Source: Paenibacillus montanisoli (GTDB taxonomy: Bacteria > Bacillota > Bacilli > Paenibacillales > Paenibacillaceae). Taken from it: a DNA stretch of 64,000 nt. The notes below the pieces were generated by a model that did no database searches, was not told the DNA's origin, and saw only the letters and a list, made by a program, of their open reading frames with translations. Location: assembly GCF_003268025.1 (NCBI RefSeq), contig NZ_QLUW01000002.1, forward strand, positions 1,178,001 through 1,242,000. The letters run 5' to 3'. Made by a program: the position numbers and the translations under genes. This document shows, piece by piece, positions 26,635-35,465 of the stretch (position 1 is its first letter; each line of letters begins with the position of its first letter).

Positions 26635-26907
26635 TTAATTATATTTCGGATTTTCGTTAATGTCCTGCAGCAGCTGCTCGCCGGCTTCGCGGGGGAACAT
26701 CTGCAGCCTGCTTTTGCCATCCTTGTCATACCTCAAATGAATCATCGTGTCATCTACCGTATGTATGTGCAGATTGGATACCCCGTGATCCTCCGTCAGA
26801 ATCTCCATGAAAAAATCACGGGTATCAACCGCAGCGCGATCGTCCGGCCTAGCCTCCGCAACGATTTGAATTTGAAGCCAGTTAAACAGGGCATCCTCAA
26901 GCCGCAA
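26635..26907 (-). CDS. Small hypothetical protein with a TTG start
   Basis: I do not recognise this family. The likely start is TTG at 26907, just past the ylaH stop, with GGGAGGGG 6 nt upstream; this gives a soluble 90-residue protein starting LRLEDALFNWLQIQIVAEAR. An ATG further upstream would overlap ylaH by 50 bp without a site. It has one WLQ aromatic patch and a VDDTMIHLRYD strand. It lies between ylaH and the LCP gene and is likely in the same transcript. Confidence 0.68.
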   Translation of the reverse strand: MRLEDALFNWLQIQIVAEARPDDRAAVDTRDFFMEILTEDHGVSNLHIHTVDDTMIHLRYDKDGKSRLQMFPREAGEQLLQDINENPKYN

Positions 26908-26908
26908 A

Positions 26909-27202
26909 TTAAGCCCCTCCCGTATCCGAGCTGCTGCGCTTCCCTTTGAACTTGTCATACAGCTGTCTGCCGCGAAGCAGCACCATCATGAACACGGCTA
27001 CGGACATGCATTGAATGATCGGCAGCTTGTCAAACTGCAGAATAAACAGCACGAACGAACCGGCCGCCATCACGAGATGAACGAGTACTTCTTTCAGGAT
27101 TGGCAAACGCTTAACCCGAAATACCGCATTAAAAATATAAATCGTAAGCGCCAGAATGATGAGATAGGTCAAAAAAGGATGAGCGTGAAACCAGTTCTGC
27201 AA
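26909..27202 (-). CDS. ylaH: YlaH-like membrane protein
   Basis: The family is a small membrane protein of unknown function next to typA in Bacillales. The start is set at TTG 27202, 10 nt after GGGAGG; earlier ATG codons lack a site. The 97-residue product starts LQNWFHAHPFLTYLI, has three predicted membrane helices (about 9-26, 33-52, 57-73), and ends in a basic tail (KFKGKRSSSD). It follows typA by about 130 bp and precedes the small TTG-start gene. Confidence 0.78.
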   Translation of the reverse strand: MQNWFHAHPFLTYLIILALTIYIFNAVFRVKRLPILKEVLVHLVMAAGSFVLFILQFDKLPIIQCMSVAVFMMVLLRGRQLYDKFKGKRSSSDTGGA

Positions 27203-27259
27203 GCTGCATCTACCTCCCGATTTGCTTGTGATGTCTTCCATGAGGTCAGGACGAGAAAC

Positions 27260-27311
27260 GGCAGGGCGCAAACGTCCTCTTCCTTCGAGGAAGAAACCGT
27301 TATGCCCTGCC
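27260..27311 (-). terminator. Long imperfect hairpin after typA
   Basis: On the minus strand GGCAGGGC...GCCCTGCC encloses a further CTTCCTC/GAGGAAG stem. It is followed by GTTTCTC, only a weak T-run. It may attenuate rather than fully stop transcription into ylaH. Confidence 0.5.
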
Positions 27312-27336
27312 TGTCATCGACTGCCATTCAAAACGA

Positions 27337-29178
27337 TTATACGCCCGCTGCTGCTGTCTTGCGCTGCTTCTCGGCGCGTTCGCGCTCGCTCTTATTCAGA
27401 ATCTTTTTGCGGAGACGGATCGACTTCGGCGTCACTTCGCAATATTCATCGTCGTTAAGATATTCAAGCGCCTGCTCAAGCGAGAAAATGATCGGCGTTT
27501 TCAGTCGAACCGTATCATCTTTACCTGCGGAACGAATGTTTGTGAGCGCCTTTTCTTTGCAAATGTTGACGATAATGTCGCTGTCGCGATTGTGTTCGCC
27601 GACGATCATACCTTCATATACGTCAGTACCTGGCTCAAGGAACAATACGCCGCGGTCTTCAACGCCATTCATGCCGTAGAAGGTCGATACGCCATTCTCG
27701 CTGGAGATCAGCACGCCTTGATGGCGACCGCCCACCGATGCGCCGGCAAGAGGACCATAGCTGTCAAACGCATGGTTCATAATGCCGTAGCCGCGAGTCA
27801 GCGTCAAGAAATTGGTGCGGTAGCCGATCAAGCCGCGTGCCGGAATAATGAATTCGATCCTCACTTGACCAGTCCCGTTATTGATCATATTAACCATTTC
27901 CGCTTTGCGTGTACCAAGGCTCTCCATGACGGCGCCCGTGCTTTCCTCCGGAACGTCGATCAACAGACGCTCGTATGGCTCCATCTTTACGCCGTCAATC
28001 TCTTTCACGATAACTTCCGGCTTGGAAACCTGCAGCTCGAAGCCCTCGCGGCGCATATTCTCGATCAGAATGCCAAGGTGAAGCTCGCCGCGTCCCGAAA
28101 CGACGAACGCATCCGGGCTGTCCGTTTCGTCGACGCGAAGCGCTACATCCGTCTCAAGCTCTTTGAATAGACGCTCGCGAAGCTTACGCGATGTTACCCA
28201 TTTGCCTTCACGGCCCGCGAACGGGCTGTTGTTGACGAGAAACGTCATTTGCAGCGTAGGCTCGTCAATTTTCAGTACAGGCAATGCTTCCGGATTAGCC
28301 GGATCCGCAATGGTTTCGCCGATGTTGATTTCACGGATGCCCGCGATCGCTACGATGTCGCCCGCTCCCGCTTCTTCAATCTCGATCCGCTTCAAGCCTT
28401 GGAAGCCGAACAGCTTCTCGATTCGGGCTTGCTTAGTCACGCCGTCGCGGTTAATGACGGCAACGGATTGGCCCTGGCGAATAATACCGCGGTTCACGCG
28501 GCCTACGGCGATACGGCCCAGATATTCGTTGTAATCCAGAAGCGTAACGAGGAATTGCAGCGGCTCTTCTACGCTCTCCGTCGGAGCCGGAATATGCTCG
28601 ATTATCGTTTCGTACAGCGCCTGCATGTTCTCGTCTTGCTTCTCTACGTTTAGGCTTGCCGTGCCCATCAAAGCCGAAGCGTATACGACAGGGAAATCCA
28701 ACTGCTCGTCGTTGGCGCCAAGCTCGATGAACAGGTCGAGTACCTCATCGACAACCTGCTCAGGGCTTGCGTTCGGACGGTCGATTTTATTGAGAACGAC
28801 GATCGGCGTCAGATTGCTTTCCAATGCTTTGCGAAGCACGAACTTCGTTTGCGGCATGCAGCCTTCGAATGCGTCAACGACGAGAAGAACGCCGTCAACC
28901 ATCTTCATGATCCGCTCTACCTCGCCGCCGAAGTCGGCGTGCCCAGGCGTATCGACGATATTAATAAGAAATTCCTTGTAATTCACGGCCGTGTTCTTGG
29001 CCAAAATCGTAATGCCGCGCTCGCGCTCCAAATCGTTGGAATCCATCGCGCGCTCTTGTACGTTTTCGTTTTCGCGGAACGTGCCGGATTGTTGAAGCAG
29101 TTTGTCGACTAACGTTGTTTTACCATGGTCAACGTGAGCAATAATTGCAATATTCCTGATGTTTTCTCTGGCTTGCAT
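27337..29178 (-). CDS. typA: Ribosome-associated GTPase TypA/BipA
   Basis: TypA is an EF-G-like GTPase that binds the ribosome and helps subunit assembly and stress growth. The 613-residue product (ATG at 29178) has the G1 loop [10 protein letters not shown] near 15-24, the switch DTPGHADF near 74-81, NKID near 128-131, and the family C-terminal domain including RGLIGYR. The longer GTG start four codons earlier overlaps the GTGGAG site. The typA-ylaH order matches the yla region of B. subtilis. Confidence 0.97.
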   Translation of the reverse strand: MQARENIRNIAIIAHVDHGKTTLVDKLLQQSGTFRENENVQERAMDSNDLERERGITILAKNTAVNYKEFLINIVDTPGHADFGGEVERIMKMVDGVLLVVDAFEGCMPQTKFVLRKALESNLTPIVVLNKIDRPNASPEQVVDEVLDLFIELGANDEQLDFPVVYASALMGTASLNVEKQDENMQALYETIIEHIPAPTESVEEPLQFLVTLLDYNEYLGRIAVGRVNRGIIRQGQSVAVINRDGVTKQARIEKLFGFQGLKRIEIEEAGAGDIVAIAGIREINIGETIADPANPEALPVLKIDEPTLQMTFLVNNSPFAGREGKWVTSRKLRERLFKELETDVALRVDETDSPDAFVVSGRGELHLGILIENMRREGFELQVSKPEVIVKEIDGVKMEPYERLLIDVPEESTGAVMESLGTRKAEMVNMINNGTGQVRIEFIIPARGLIGYRTNFLTLTRGYGIMNHAFDSYGPLAGASVGGRHQGVLISSENGVSTFYGMNGVEDRGVLFLEPGTDVYEGMIVGEHNRDSDIIVNICKEKALTNIRSAGKDDTVRLKTPIIFSLEQALEYLNDDEYCEVTPKSIRLRKKILNKSERERAEKQRKTAAAGV

Positions 29179-29258
29179 GTAAGATTTCACTCCACTTTTT
29201 TTTATTTATTAGTTTGCTGTAGGCAGGCCTGCGGCAACCGTGTCAATCACTTGTACCT

Positions 29259-29741
29259 TTACCAGCGTGCTTTGCGTCCGGCAACCAGCCATGCGCCGAC
29301 CCCGATCAAGCAGACGGCGATCAGGTACAAGCCCCATCCCCAAATCAGCATGATGACGAAGAACGCCGCGGCGACAAGCGAAAGAATAATCGCAAGCGTT
29401 CGCGGTAATTTCGGATGGTACGTATCGAACAAATGAAACTCGTATAAGCCGATGGCAACCCCCAAAATAAATAATGGCCATAAATAGTGCATGCTGCTCC
29501 AACCGAACGCGATGCAAAAGAAGAAAATAAAGGCGTAAATTGTCAGAATCGCTCCCGGAATGAGCGCAACCGGCGGAAGCAGCCGCCCAAAAAACAGCAC
29601 ATGCAGCAAAATGCCGGGAATCAAAACGAATAGCGGCCAAAAATTCGTACCGATAAACGCAAATATACCAAGCTTTCCGAGCAAAATAACAGCACCCGCG
29701 ATCAGAAAAAGCAGACCGATGGTGTATTGGTTTTTCGACAT
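29259..29741 (-). CDS. Polytopic membrane protein, LiaF/LiaI-like N-terminal region
   Basis: This 160-residue protein has about five predicted membrane helices, beginning MSKNQYTIGLLFLIAGAVI; the early helices resemble the DUF5668/LiaF-type membrane domain, but no C-terminal LiaF domain is present. It ends in a basic tail (GRKARW). GGAGAAAGGAAC lies 9 nt upstream of the start. Function is unknown. It precedes typA in the same direction, in the position of ylaF. Confidence 0.72.
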   Translation of the reverse strand: MSKNQYTIGLLFLIAGAVILLGKLGIFAFIGTNFWPLFVLIPGILLHVLFFGRLLPPVALIPGAILTIYAFIFFFCIAFGWSSMHYLWPLFILGVAIGLYEFHLFDTYHPKLPRTLAIILSLVAAAFFVIMLIWGWGLYLIAVCLIGVGAWLVAGRKARW

Positions 29742-29769
29742 GCCGATGTTCCTTTCTCCAGTGGCACTT

Positions 29770-29830
29770 TTTTAACATTTACTAGTGTACTGGAACAGAA
29801 GGCAAAAAACCAGTGTAACCGCTAGGTTTT
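29770..29830 (-). terminator. Weak terminator candidate after the minus-strand TerC gene
   Basis: On the minus strand AAAACC and GGTTTT form a short stem with a loop of about 13 nt, followed by further T residues. The stem is only 6 bp, so this is tentative. Confidence 0.35.
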
Positions 29831-29850
29831 ACACAAAAATATAGTTTACC

Positions 29851-30510
29851 TTATCTTTTTATTCGCAGCAATGCCACAATAATGACAATTGGGATGGACA
29901 GCACGGGTATCGCCTTCGCTAGAACGGCCAAATCGTTCGTCAGCAATCGGTGAATGGCCGGATCATGCATGAGCATTTCACCGGCGGCGTATCCCAGCAA
30001 TCCTCCGCCGATATATACAAATGACGGGAATTTACGGATCATGGTACTTAAAAGCTGACTTCCCCAAATAATCATAGGTATGCTCAAGGCGATCCCGAGT
30101 AAAATAAGTACCGGCTCTCCTTCCGCGACAGCGGCGATTGCAAGCACATTATCCAAGCTCATGATGAAATCGGCGATGACGATGGTTCGGATCGCGCTGG
30201 GAAGAGAGGTCACCTTGCGCATATTGTGGTATTCCTCGGCGTGAGCCGATGCGTCAGTCACCAGCTTCACGGCGATCATGAACAACAGGATGCTGCCGCA
30301 CGCTTGCAGATATGGCACCTGCAGCAGCGTTAGCGCGACAAGAGTCAGCACGCACCGCAAGAGCACCGCTGCAGCCGCGCCCCAAATAACTGCTTTGCGC
30401 CGCTGTTTATATGGCAGCTGCTGGCTTGCAAGGGCAATGACAACGGCATTGTCCCCGCTTAAGAGCACATTGATAAACAAGATTTGGATAAAAATGATCA
30501 AACTGTCCAC
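29851..30510 (-). CDS. TerC family membrane protein (minus-strand copy)
   Basis: TerC family proteins are integral membrane proteins implicated in metal (notably Mn2+) export and extracytoplasmic metalation; B. subtilis relatives are MeeF and MeeY. The 219-residue product starts at GTG 30510 after AAGGAGGG and has about seven helices with the family motifs LLSGDNAVVIALA (near 17) and DFIMSLDNVLAIAA (near 114). It is divergent from a second TerC gene. Confidence 0.93.
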   Translation of the reverse strand: MDSLIIFIQILFINVLLSGDNAVVIALASQQLPYKQRRKAVIWGAAAAVLLRCVLTLVALTLLQVPYLQACGSILLFMIAVKLVTDASAHAEEYHNMRKVTSLPSAIRTIVIADFIMSLDNVLAIAAVAEGEPVLILLGIALSIPMIIWGSQLLSTMIRKFPSFVYIGGGLLGYAAGEMLMHDPAIHRLLTNDLAVLAKAIPVLSIPIVIIVALLRIKR

Positions 30511-30664
30511 AGCATACGCCCTCCTTATGAAAGCACCCGTCTATGAACGGTATGTCTGAGATGGACAGGTTATGTTTCCGATTTTTTTTTGAATCCTTTT
30601 CCGCTTCCGCACGTAAGAACAATAAATATCACTGCGCTCAGAAGAAAAGGAGGACAAAAAGGCA

Positions 30665-31366
30665 ATGGACATTTTATCGCTAGATTTTTTATCTGCACTT
30701 ATTACGATCGTCTTTATCGACCTTATTCTTGCCGGCGATAATGCCATCGTGATCGGGCTTGCAGCTCGAAAACTGCCTAAGGATCAGCAAAAGAAAGCCG
30801 TCATATGGGGAACCGTCGGGGCCGTCGGCATTCGGGCAATCGCCACCGTACTCGTAGTATATCTGCTAAACATTCCTTGGCTCATGCTCGCAGGCGGCAT
30901 CCTGTTGCTGTGGATTGCGTATAAGCTGCTCGTCGATAACGAGGAACACGGCAACATCACAGCAGGCAACACGCTATGGCAATCGGTACGCACGATCATC
31001 ATCGCCGATGCCGCAATGGGCCTTGACAACGTCATTGCGGTCGCAGGCGCAGCGCACGGCAGCGTACCGCTTGTACTGCTCGGGCTGATCATCAGCATTC
31101 CGATCGTCGTATGGGGCAGCACGCTATTCATTAAGCTGATCAATAAGCTGCCTTGGATCGTATACGTCGGCTCCGGCGTACTCGCTTATACGGCAGCGAA
31201 AATGATCACGCACGAAATGAAGCTGGAAGAGTTCTTCAACAGCAACCCGGCCTTCGAATGGTCCTTCATGATTCTCATCGTCATCGTTATTATTGTTGCA
31301 GGTCTATGGAAAAACTCGTCGCGCAGCAGAGCGGCAGGAATGGAAAAAAGCAGGGAAACCCATTAA
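30665..31366 (+). CDS. TerC family membrane protein (plus-strand copy, YjbE type)
   Basis: This second TerC protein (233 residues) has ILAGDNAIVIGLA near 20 and DAAMGLDNVIAVAGAA near 118, with about seven helices and a basic tail. The ATG follows AAAAGGAGGACA by about 11 nt. The 154-bp gap to the divergent TerC gene holds no yybP-ykoY manganese riboswitch that I can recognise. Having two TerC genes back to back suggests a local gene duplication or paired metal export partners. Confidence 0.93.
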   Translation: MDILSLDFLSALITIVFIDLILAGDNAIVIGLAARKLPKDQQKKAVIWGTVGAVGIRAIATVLVVYLLNIPWLMLAGGILLLWIAYKLLVDNEEHGNITAGNTLWQSVRTIIIADAAMGLDNVIAVAGAAHGSVPLVLLGLIISIPIVVWGSTLFIKLINKLPWIVYVGSGVLAYTAAKMITHEMKLEEFFNSNPAFEWSFMILIVIVIIVAGLWKNSSRSRAAGMEKSRETH

Positions 31367-31388
31367 GGGTTCCCTGCTTTTTTTATTT
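31350..31388. terminator. Bidirectional intrinsic terminator
   Basis: AAGCAGGGAAACCC and GGGTTCCCTGCTT form the stem, with seven T on the plus side and TTTTTT on the minus side. It overlaps the last codons of the TerC gene and lies just past the thiI stop. Confidence 0.93.
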
Positions 31389-31393
31389 TCGTT

Positions 31394-32620
31394 TCAGAAC
31401 CAGCTGTCCTCGCCTGCCGTTTCTACGACATTGCGAATCTCCGGCGAAATGATCATCAGCTCGGTGCCGGCCACCGCTTCCTCAATCATGGCGTCCAATC
31501 CTTCGATTCGCTGCTCGGTTTTCTGGACGATGGTAAGGTTCGGGTTGGTGCTCGGCGATTTTGGCACGAACAGCGTACAGCAATCCTCATAAGGGAGTAT
31601 GGATGTTTCGTAAGTGCCGATTTCGCGGGCAATCCGGATAATTTCATTTTTATCCATCGTAATAAGCGGGCGCAGCAGCGGCAGCTCCGCGGCACGCCCG
31701 ATCACATTCATGCTGCCGAGCGTCTGGCTGGCTACTTGACCCAAGCTGTCGCCGGAGACAAGCCCTAGCGCCCCTGACGTTTCCGCCAGCCTCTCCGCGA
31801 TTCGCAGCATGGAACGGCGCATCAGCGTAATGATAAGCGAATCCTGTCCAGCCTGCGCCAAGGCCGTCTGAATGTCCGTGAAAGAGACGAGATGCAGCTT
31901 GATCGGGGCGCCGCTAAAGCGGGAAAGCCTTCTGACCAAGTCAATGACCTTTTCCTTCGCCTTATCGCTTGTATATGGATAGCTATGGAAATGAACCGCC
32001 TCGATCTCAAGCCCTTGTCTCATGCCCAGGTAGCCGGCAACGGGGCTGTCGATGCCGCCGGACAGCAGCAGCATCGCCTTGCCATTCGTGCCATAAGGAT
32101 AACCGCCCGCAGCCGGAACAACGCTGCTGTACACATATGTGCCTTCCGGTTGGATTTCGACGCGAAGCTCAACCTGGGGCTTCCTTACGTCGACTTGAAG
32201 TCCCAGCATCTCGCGCAGCACATAACCGCCGACCAAATGATTCATTTCCTGCGAATCATGCGGATACTTCTTGTCTACGCGGCGTGCGGACACTTTGAAG
32301 GTGGACGGACGTTCGGGCAGCGACTGCATAACCTCAAGCGCAGCGCCGCGGATAGTTTCAAGCTCACTGGCAACTTGGCGAATCGGACTGAACGAAACGA
32401 TGCCGAATACATCCTTCAGCTTCGCTGCAATCTCTTCATACGGTTCGCCGTTCAACGTGATGTACATCCTGCCGTACGTGCTCTTTATTTCCGCGTTTTC
32501 GTAAGCGCGGATCGCCTTTCGAACCTGCTGCTCCAATCGTTTATCGAATTTCCCGCGGTTCTTGCCTTTCATCGTAAATTCGCCGAAGCGAATAAGGATC
32601 ATATCCGGATTCATGCTCAT
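31394..32620 (-). CDS. thiI: tRNA 4-thiouridine synthase ThiI
   Basis: ThiI adenylates U8 of tRNA and inserts sulphur to make 4-thiouridine; some members also supply sulphur for thiamine thiazole. The 408-residue protein has the N-terminal ferredoxin-like and THUMP domains (up to about 165) and the PP-loop SGGIDSP at 187-193. Its C terminus stops after the PP-loop domain, so the rhodanese domain of E. coli ThiI is missing, as in Bacillus. The cysteine desulfurase gene 6 bp upstream in the operon is the expected sulphur donor. Confidence 0.97.
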   Translation of the reverse strand: MSMNPDMILIRFGEFTMKGKNRGKFDKRLEQQVRKAIRAYENAEIKSTYGRMYITLNGEPYEEIAAKLKDVFGIVSFSPIRQVASELETIRGAALEVMQSLPERPSTFKVSARRVDKKYPHDSQEMNHLVGGYVLREMLGLQVDVRKPQVELRVEIQPEGTYVYSSVVPAAGGYPYGTNGKAMLLLSGGIDSPVAGYLGMRQGLEIEAVHFHSYPYTSDKAKEKVIDLVRRLSRFSGAPIKLHLVSFTDIQTALAQAGQDSLIITLMRRSMLRIAERLAETSGALGLVSGDSLGQVASQTLGSMNVIGRAAELPLLRPLITMDKNEIIRIAREIGTYETSILPYEDCCTLFVPKSPSTNPNLTIVQKTEQRIEGLDAMIEEAVAGTELMIISPEIRNVVETAGEDSWF

Positions 32621-32626
32621 GCTCGT

Positions 32627-33787
32627 TTACCCCTTCCTCTCCAGCGGCTTCAGCTTCTCTACGACCTTCCGCAGCATGCTGCACAGCCATTCGAGATCCG
32701 CTTCGCCGTGCTCGTCGCCGAAGCTGAGGCGAATCCCGCTTGCCGCGCGCTCATGAGAGCCGTGCATCGCCATCAGTACGCGGCTTGGCTCCTCGCTCTT
32801 AGACGAGCAGGCCGATTTGGTGGAGGCCAAAATACGATGCTTCTCCAGCATGTGAACGATGACCTCTGGCTTCATGCCGGGATAGGAAAAGTTCACGACG
32901 TGAGGAGCGGCGCTTGCAGGCTCTGTCCCGCCGTTCAAGACAAGCTCCGGTATTGCTTCGATGGATCCTAGAAGCCGTTCGCGCAGCCGCTGCATCCTCT
33001 CCGCTCGTTCAGGCTGGCTTTCCATCGCCATCCGAAACGCCTTGGCCGATGCAACGATCGCCGGCACATTCTCCGTCCCCGGCCGCAGCTCCCGCTCCTG
33101 GCTGCCTCCGACTACCAGCGGCGCTATTGCCGTTCCCTGCCGAACGTACAGCAAGCCGACGCCTCTTGGTCCTTTCACTTTATGCGCCGAAGCCGTAAAC
33201 AGGTCGACATTCCAGCCGGCAGGATCGACCGGCAGCTTGCCGACGCTTTGAACGCCGTCCACATGGAACAGAATGCCCCGGCGCTGCTTTAGCAGACGGC
33301 CGATATCGGCGATTGGCTGTATGGCGCCAACCTCGTTATTCACATGCATGATACTGACCAGAATCGTCTCGTCGGTCAGCGCCGCTTCGACATCCGCAGC
33401 GGATACGACGCCGCGCGAATCGACCGGCACATAAGTAACTCGGAAGCCTTCCCGCTCCAGCGCCTTGAACGTATCGTAGACGGATGGATGCTCCACTTCC
33501 GACGTAATCAGATGATTGCCGCGTTTTCGATTTTGGCGCGCCGCACCCGCAATGGCAATATTGTTGCCCTCCGTACCGCCGGATGTGAATATCCATTCCT
33601 TCGCTTCCGTTCCCGGAAACAACGCAGCGACCGCGGCTCGAGCCCGCTCCAGCAAATTGCGCGCTTCCTGGCCGCTGCGGTGCAGTGACGACGGATTCGC
33701 ATAATGCTTCGCCATCACCTCCGCCATCGTGCGGATGACTTCCTCATGCGGCGGCGTCGACGCGCAGTGGTCAAAATAATACATCAT
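32627..33787 (-). CDS. nifZ: Cysteine desulfurase, NifZ/IscS type
   Basis: This PLP enzyme takes sulphur from cysteine as a protein persulfide. The 386-residue product shows the N-terminal YFDHCAST segment, the PLP lysine K203 in SAHKVKGPRG, and the catalytic Cys327 in TKSACSS followed by the short loop typical of group I enzymes. It stands 6 bp ahead of thiI. In B. subtilis NifZ (YrvO-like) paired with ThiI serves 4-thiouridine synthesis, and the same role is inferred here. Confidence 0.95.
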   Translation of the reverse strand: MMYYFDHCASTPPHEEVIRTMAEVMAKHYANPSSLHRSGQEARNLLERARAAVAALFPGTEAKEWIFTSGGTEGNNIAIAGAARQNRKRGNHLITSEVEHPSVYDTFKALEREGFRVTYVPVDSRGVVSAADVEAALTDETILVSIMHVNNEVGAIQPIADIGRLLKQRRGILFHVDGVQSVGKLPVDPAGWNVDLFTASAHKVKGPRGVGLLYVRQGTAIAPLVVGGSQERELRPGTENVPAIVASAKAFRMAMESQPERAERMQRLRERLLGSIEAIPELVLNGGTEPASAAPHVVNFSYPGMKPEVIVHMLEKHRILASTKSACSSKSEEPSRVLMAMHGSHERAASGIRLSFGDEHGEADLEWLCSMLRKVVEKLKPLERKG

Positions 33788-33922
33788 TCAGCTTCCTCTC
33801 ATTTGGGCCAGCTCCTATAAATTCGAAAAAGATCAGCGAGGATGCCCGGCCTGGCGATAATGCCTTTGCCATAGACGCTCCCCGTGATCTCTTATTGTTT
33901 CCATTTATGCGGCTCACAGTCT

Positions 33923-34627
33923 CTAGATCGAACCATCGTATAGCTCTTTAGCGCGTTGTACCTTCGCCACATAGCGCTGCGTCTCGCTTGGAAGCAAGTG
34001 GAGCAGGCCGCCAAAGTCTCCATCCGACTTAATGCCGGCACGGTCAACCCGGCCTGGTCCGGCATTATAAGCTGCCAGCGCCGCCTGCTCGTTGCCTTCG
34101 TATTTGCGCATTAAATAAGCGAGGAACTTGGTTCCGCCTTCGATATTTTGCTGGGGATCGAACGAATTCGCAACGCCAAGTCCACGGGCTGTCCCATCCA
34201 TCAGCTGCATGAGGCCCTTCGCTCCGGCAGAGGATTCCGCCAGCGGATTATAAGACGATTCCGTATGTATGACCGCTTTAATCAATGCGGGGTCTACGCC
34301 GTATTTGGCCGCTGCATCCTGAATGTACGCCTCAAAGGCAGTACCGCTGGCCGAAGCAACATCTGATTCAAGCCCAGTTGCTCGAAGCATCGGAGCCAAT
34401 CCTCCGCCGAGCGCTTCAAGCGGCGATAAGCCGGGCGACGCCGGTATATTTGAAATGGAGGTTGCTCCCGTTCCGCCGGCCATATATTGCTGAAGCAGCG
34501 AATCGAACATCGAGGAGCCGTTCTGTCCGTCCGTCGATGAAAGGACATTTTCATATCCGTTCAGATCCAAGCTTGGCATCAGCTGCAGCTGAAGAAGCGA
34601 TTTCATAATACGCGGATCAATGTTCAT
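33923..34627 (-). CDS. Lytic transglycosylase domain protein (SLT fold)
   Basis: The C-terminal half is a Slt35/SLT-type lytic transglycosylase domain with the catalytic Glu123 in HTESSYNP, GAKGLMQLM near 138 and AAYNAGPGRV near 183. The first 95 residues are a low-complexity Gly/Ser-rich stretch without a signal peptide, similar to YjbJ of B. subtilis and flagellar-type SLT proteins. The start follows GGAGG. It presumably cleaves peptidoglycan glycan strands after export by an unknown route. The 134-bp spacer on the far side, toward the cysteine desulfurase, has no visible gene. Confidence 0.9.
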   Translation of the reverse strand: MNIDPRIMKSLLQLQLMPSLDLNGYENVLSSTDGQNGSSMFDSLLQQYMAGGTGATSISNIPASPGLSPLEALGGGLAPMLRATGLESDVASASGTAFEAYIQDAAAKYGVDPALIKAVIHTESSYNPLAESSAGAKGLMQLMDGTARGLGVANSFDPQQNIEGGTKFLAYLMRKYEGNEQAALAAYNAGPGRVDRAGIKSDGDFGGLLHLLPSETQRYVAKVQRAKELYDGSI

Positions 34628-34732
34628 GATGTACCTCCAAATCGGTCAGTCCGACACCAGTCAGCACTATTTTACAACCTTTCCGCCTATTCCGCCAGTG
34701 TATAGTTAGTCCCAGAGGGTACAATCGCCAGT

Positions 34733-34773
34733 GAAAGAAGCCGCCCCGAGCAAGCAACGCTCGAAACGGCTTC
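34733..34773 (-). terminator. Probable terminator after the gene at 34784
   Basis: On the minus strand GAAGCCG and CGGCTTC enclose a CGAGC/GCTCG inner stem, followed by TTTC. The T-run is short. Confidence 0.6.
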
Positions 34774-34783
34774 GATCTATCCA

Positions 34784-35191
34784 TTAGGTTATGGCATAGT
34801 AAAGGGGAACAAGAACCAAATAAGCAGCCGCCGCGATAAATCCGAGCGTAATGGACCAAACGCCAAGCCCTCGCGCACCCTGCCTGTAAGCGATGAAACC
34901 GACAACGATGGCCGTAGCACCCAGCACAACCGGCCAAACGATCCAAGACAGCACCGCTATAATGAGCGCCGCCCAGCCGGTCATCCGGCCTGCGGATTTC
35001 GTTTCGCGGACAGCCTCATTGGTGAGATGATTGCTCTCGCGCGTCGGATAGTACTTGATCGAATGGTTGGGGACGGCAATCTCGGCAGCCATTTCTTCGT
35101 TATACGCCTTCATGTCTGAATGATACAAAGGATTAGTCGATGAATCATCATGCGGGCTAAGCGAAAAATGTCTCTCCGAATCGCGTTCCAT
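34784..35191 (-). CDS. Small membrane protein with a charged N-terminal region
   Basis: The 135-residue product starts at ATG 35191 after GAAGGAG. Residues 1-65 are soluble and polar, with an NHSIKYYPTRESNHLTNEA stretch. Residues about 70-133 form two to three membrane helices of the DUF4190 type (GWAALIIAVLSWIVWPVVL, VGFIAYRQGARGLGVWSI). I do not know its function. It is followed by a terminator. Confidence 0.65.
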   Translation of the reverse strand: MERDSERHFSLSPHDDSSTNPLYHSDMKAYNEEMAAEIAVPNHSIKYYPTRESNHLTNEAVRETKSAGRMTGWAALIIAVLSWIVWPVVLGATAIVVGFIAYRQGARGLGVWSITLGFIAAAAYLVLVPLYYAIT

Positions 35192-35197
35192 CAAGCT

Positions 35198-35410
35198 TCA
35201 CTCCTTCGCTTTAAAGGTATGACAGCAAGTTGTTGCCCTGTTGGCTGCATGGTCTTGGTGACCGCCGCCAAATCCTTCTTCAGCAAATTCCGTGTCAAAA
35301 TGCTTGTTCGCGTGACTGTCGATGTCGATTTCGATTTTCTTGGCATTGCACTGATTTCCTTCTTTCCAGAAGGTACAGTTCGAAACGCTGCAGCTTACGC
35401 CATTTGGCAT
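35198..35410 (-). CDS. DUF1540 cysteine-rich protein
   Basis: The 70-residue protein matches the DUF1540 family, with a cysteine pattern around CSVSNCTFW, CNAKKI and TTCCHTF that probably binds a metal or forms disulfides; such proteins are common in spore formers. Its Shine-Dalgarno GGGGGTGA lies inside the 3' arm of a perfect 11-bp stem (35419-35452), so its translation may be blocked unless the stem is opened or cleaved. It follows ypuI by 55 bp. Confidence 0.85.
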   Translation of the reverse strand: MPNGVSCSVSNCTFWKEGNQCNAKKIEIDIDSHANKHFDTEFAEEGFGGGHQDHAANRATTCCHTFKAKE

Positions 35411-35418
35411 AAATAAAT

Positions 35419-35452
35419 CACCCCCGGTATCAAGTTGCCCGTACCGGGGGTG
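35419..35452 (-). promoter_or_regulatory. 11-bp perfect stem covering the DUF1540 ribosome-binding site
   Basis: On the minus strand CACCCCCGGTA and TACCGGGGGTG flank a 12-nt loop. The 3' arm holds GGGGGTGA, the ribosome-binding site of the gene starting at 35410, followed by TTTATTT. The hairpin could also partly stop transcription coming out of ypuI. Confidence 0.7.
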
Positions 35453-35465
35453 CGTTATGCCTTCC

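Noticed and set aside
30511-30664. Manganese riboswitch (yybP-ykoY) between the TerC genes
   Set aside because: I looked for its conserved loops on both strands and found none.
31394-31500. Rhodanese domain at the ThiI C terminus
   Set aside because: The protein stops after the PP-loop domain; no extra domain or frameshifted remnant follows.
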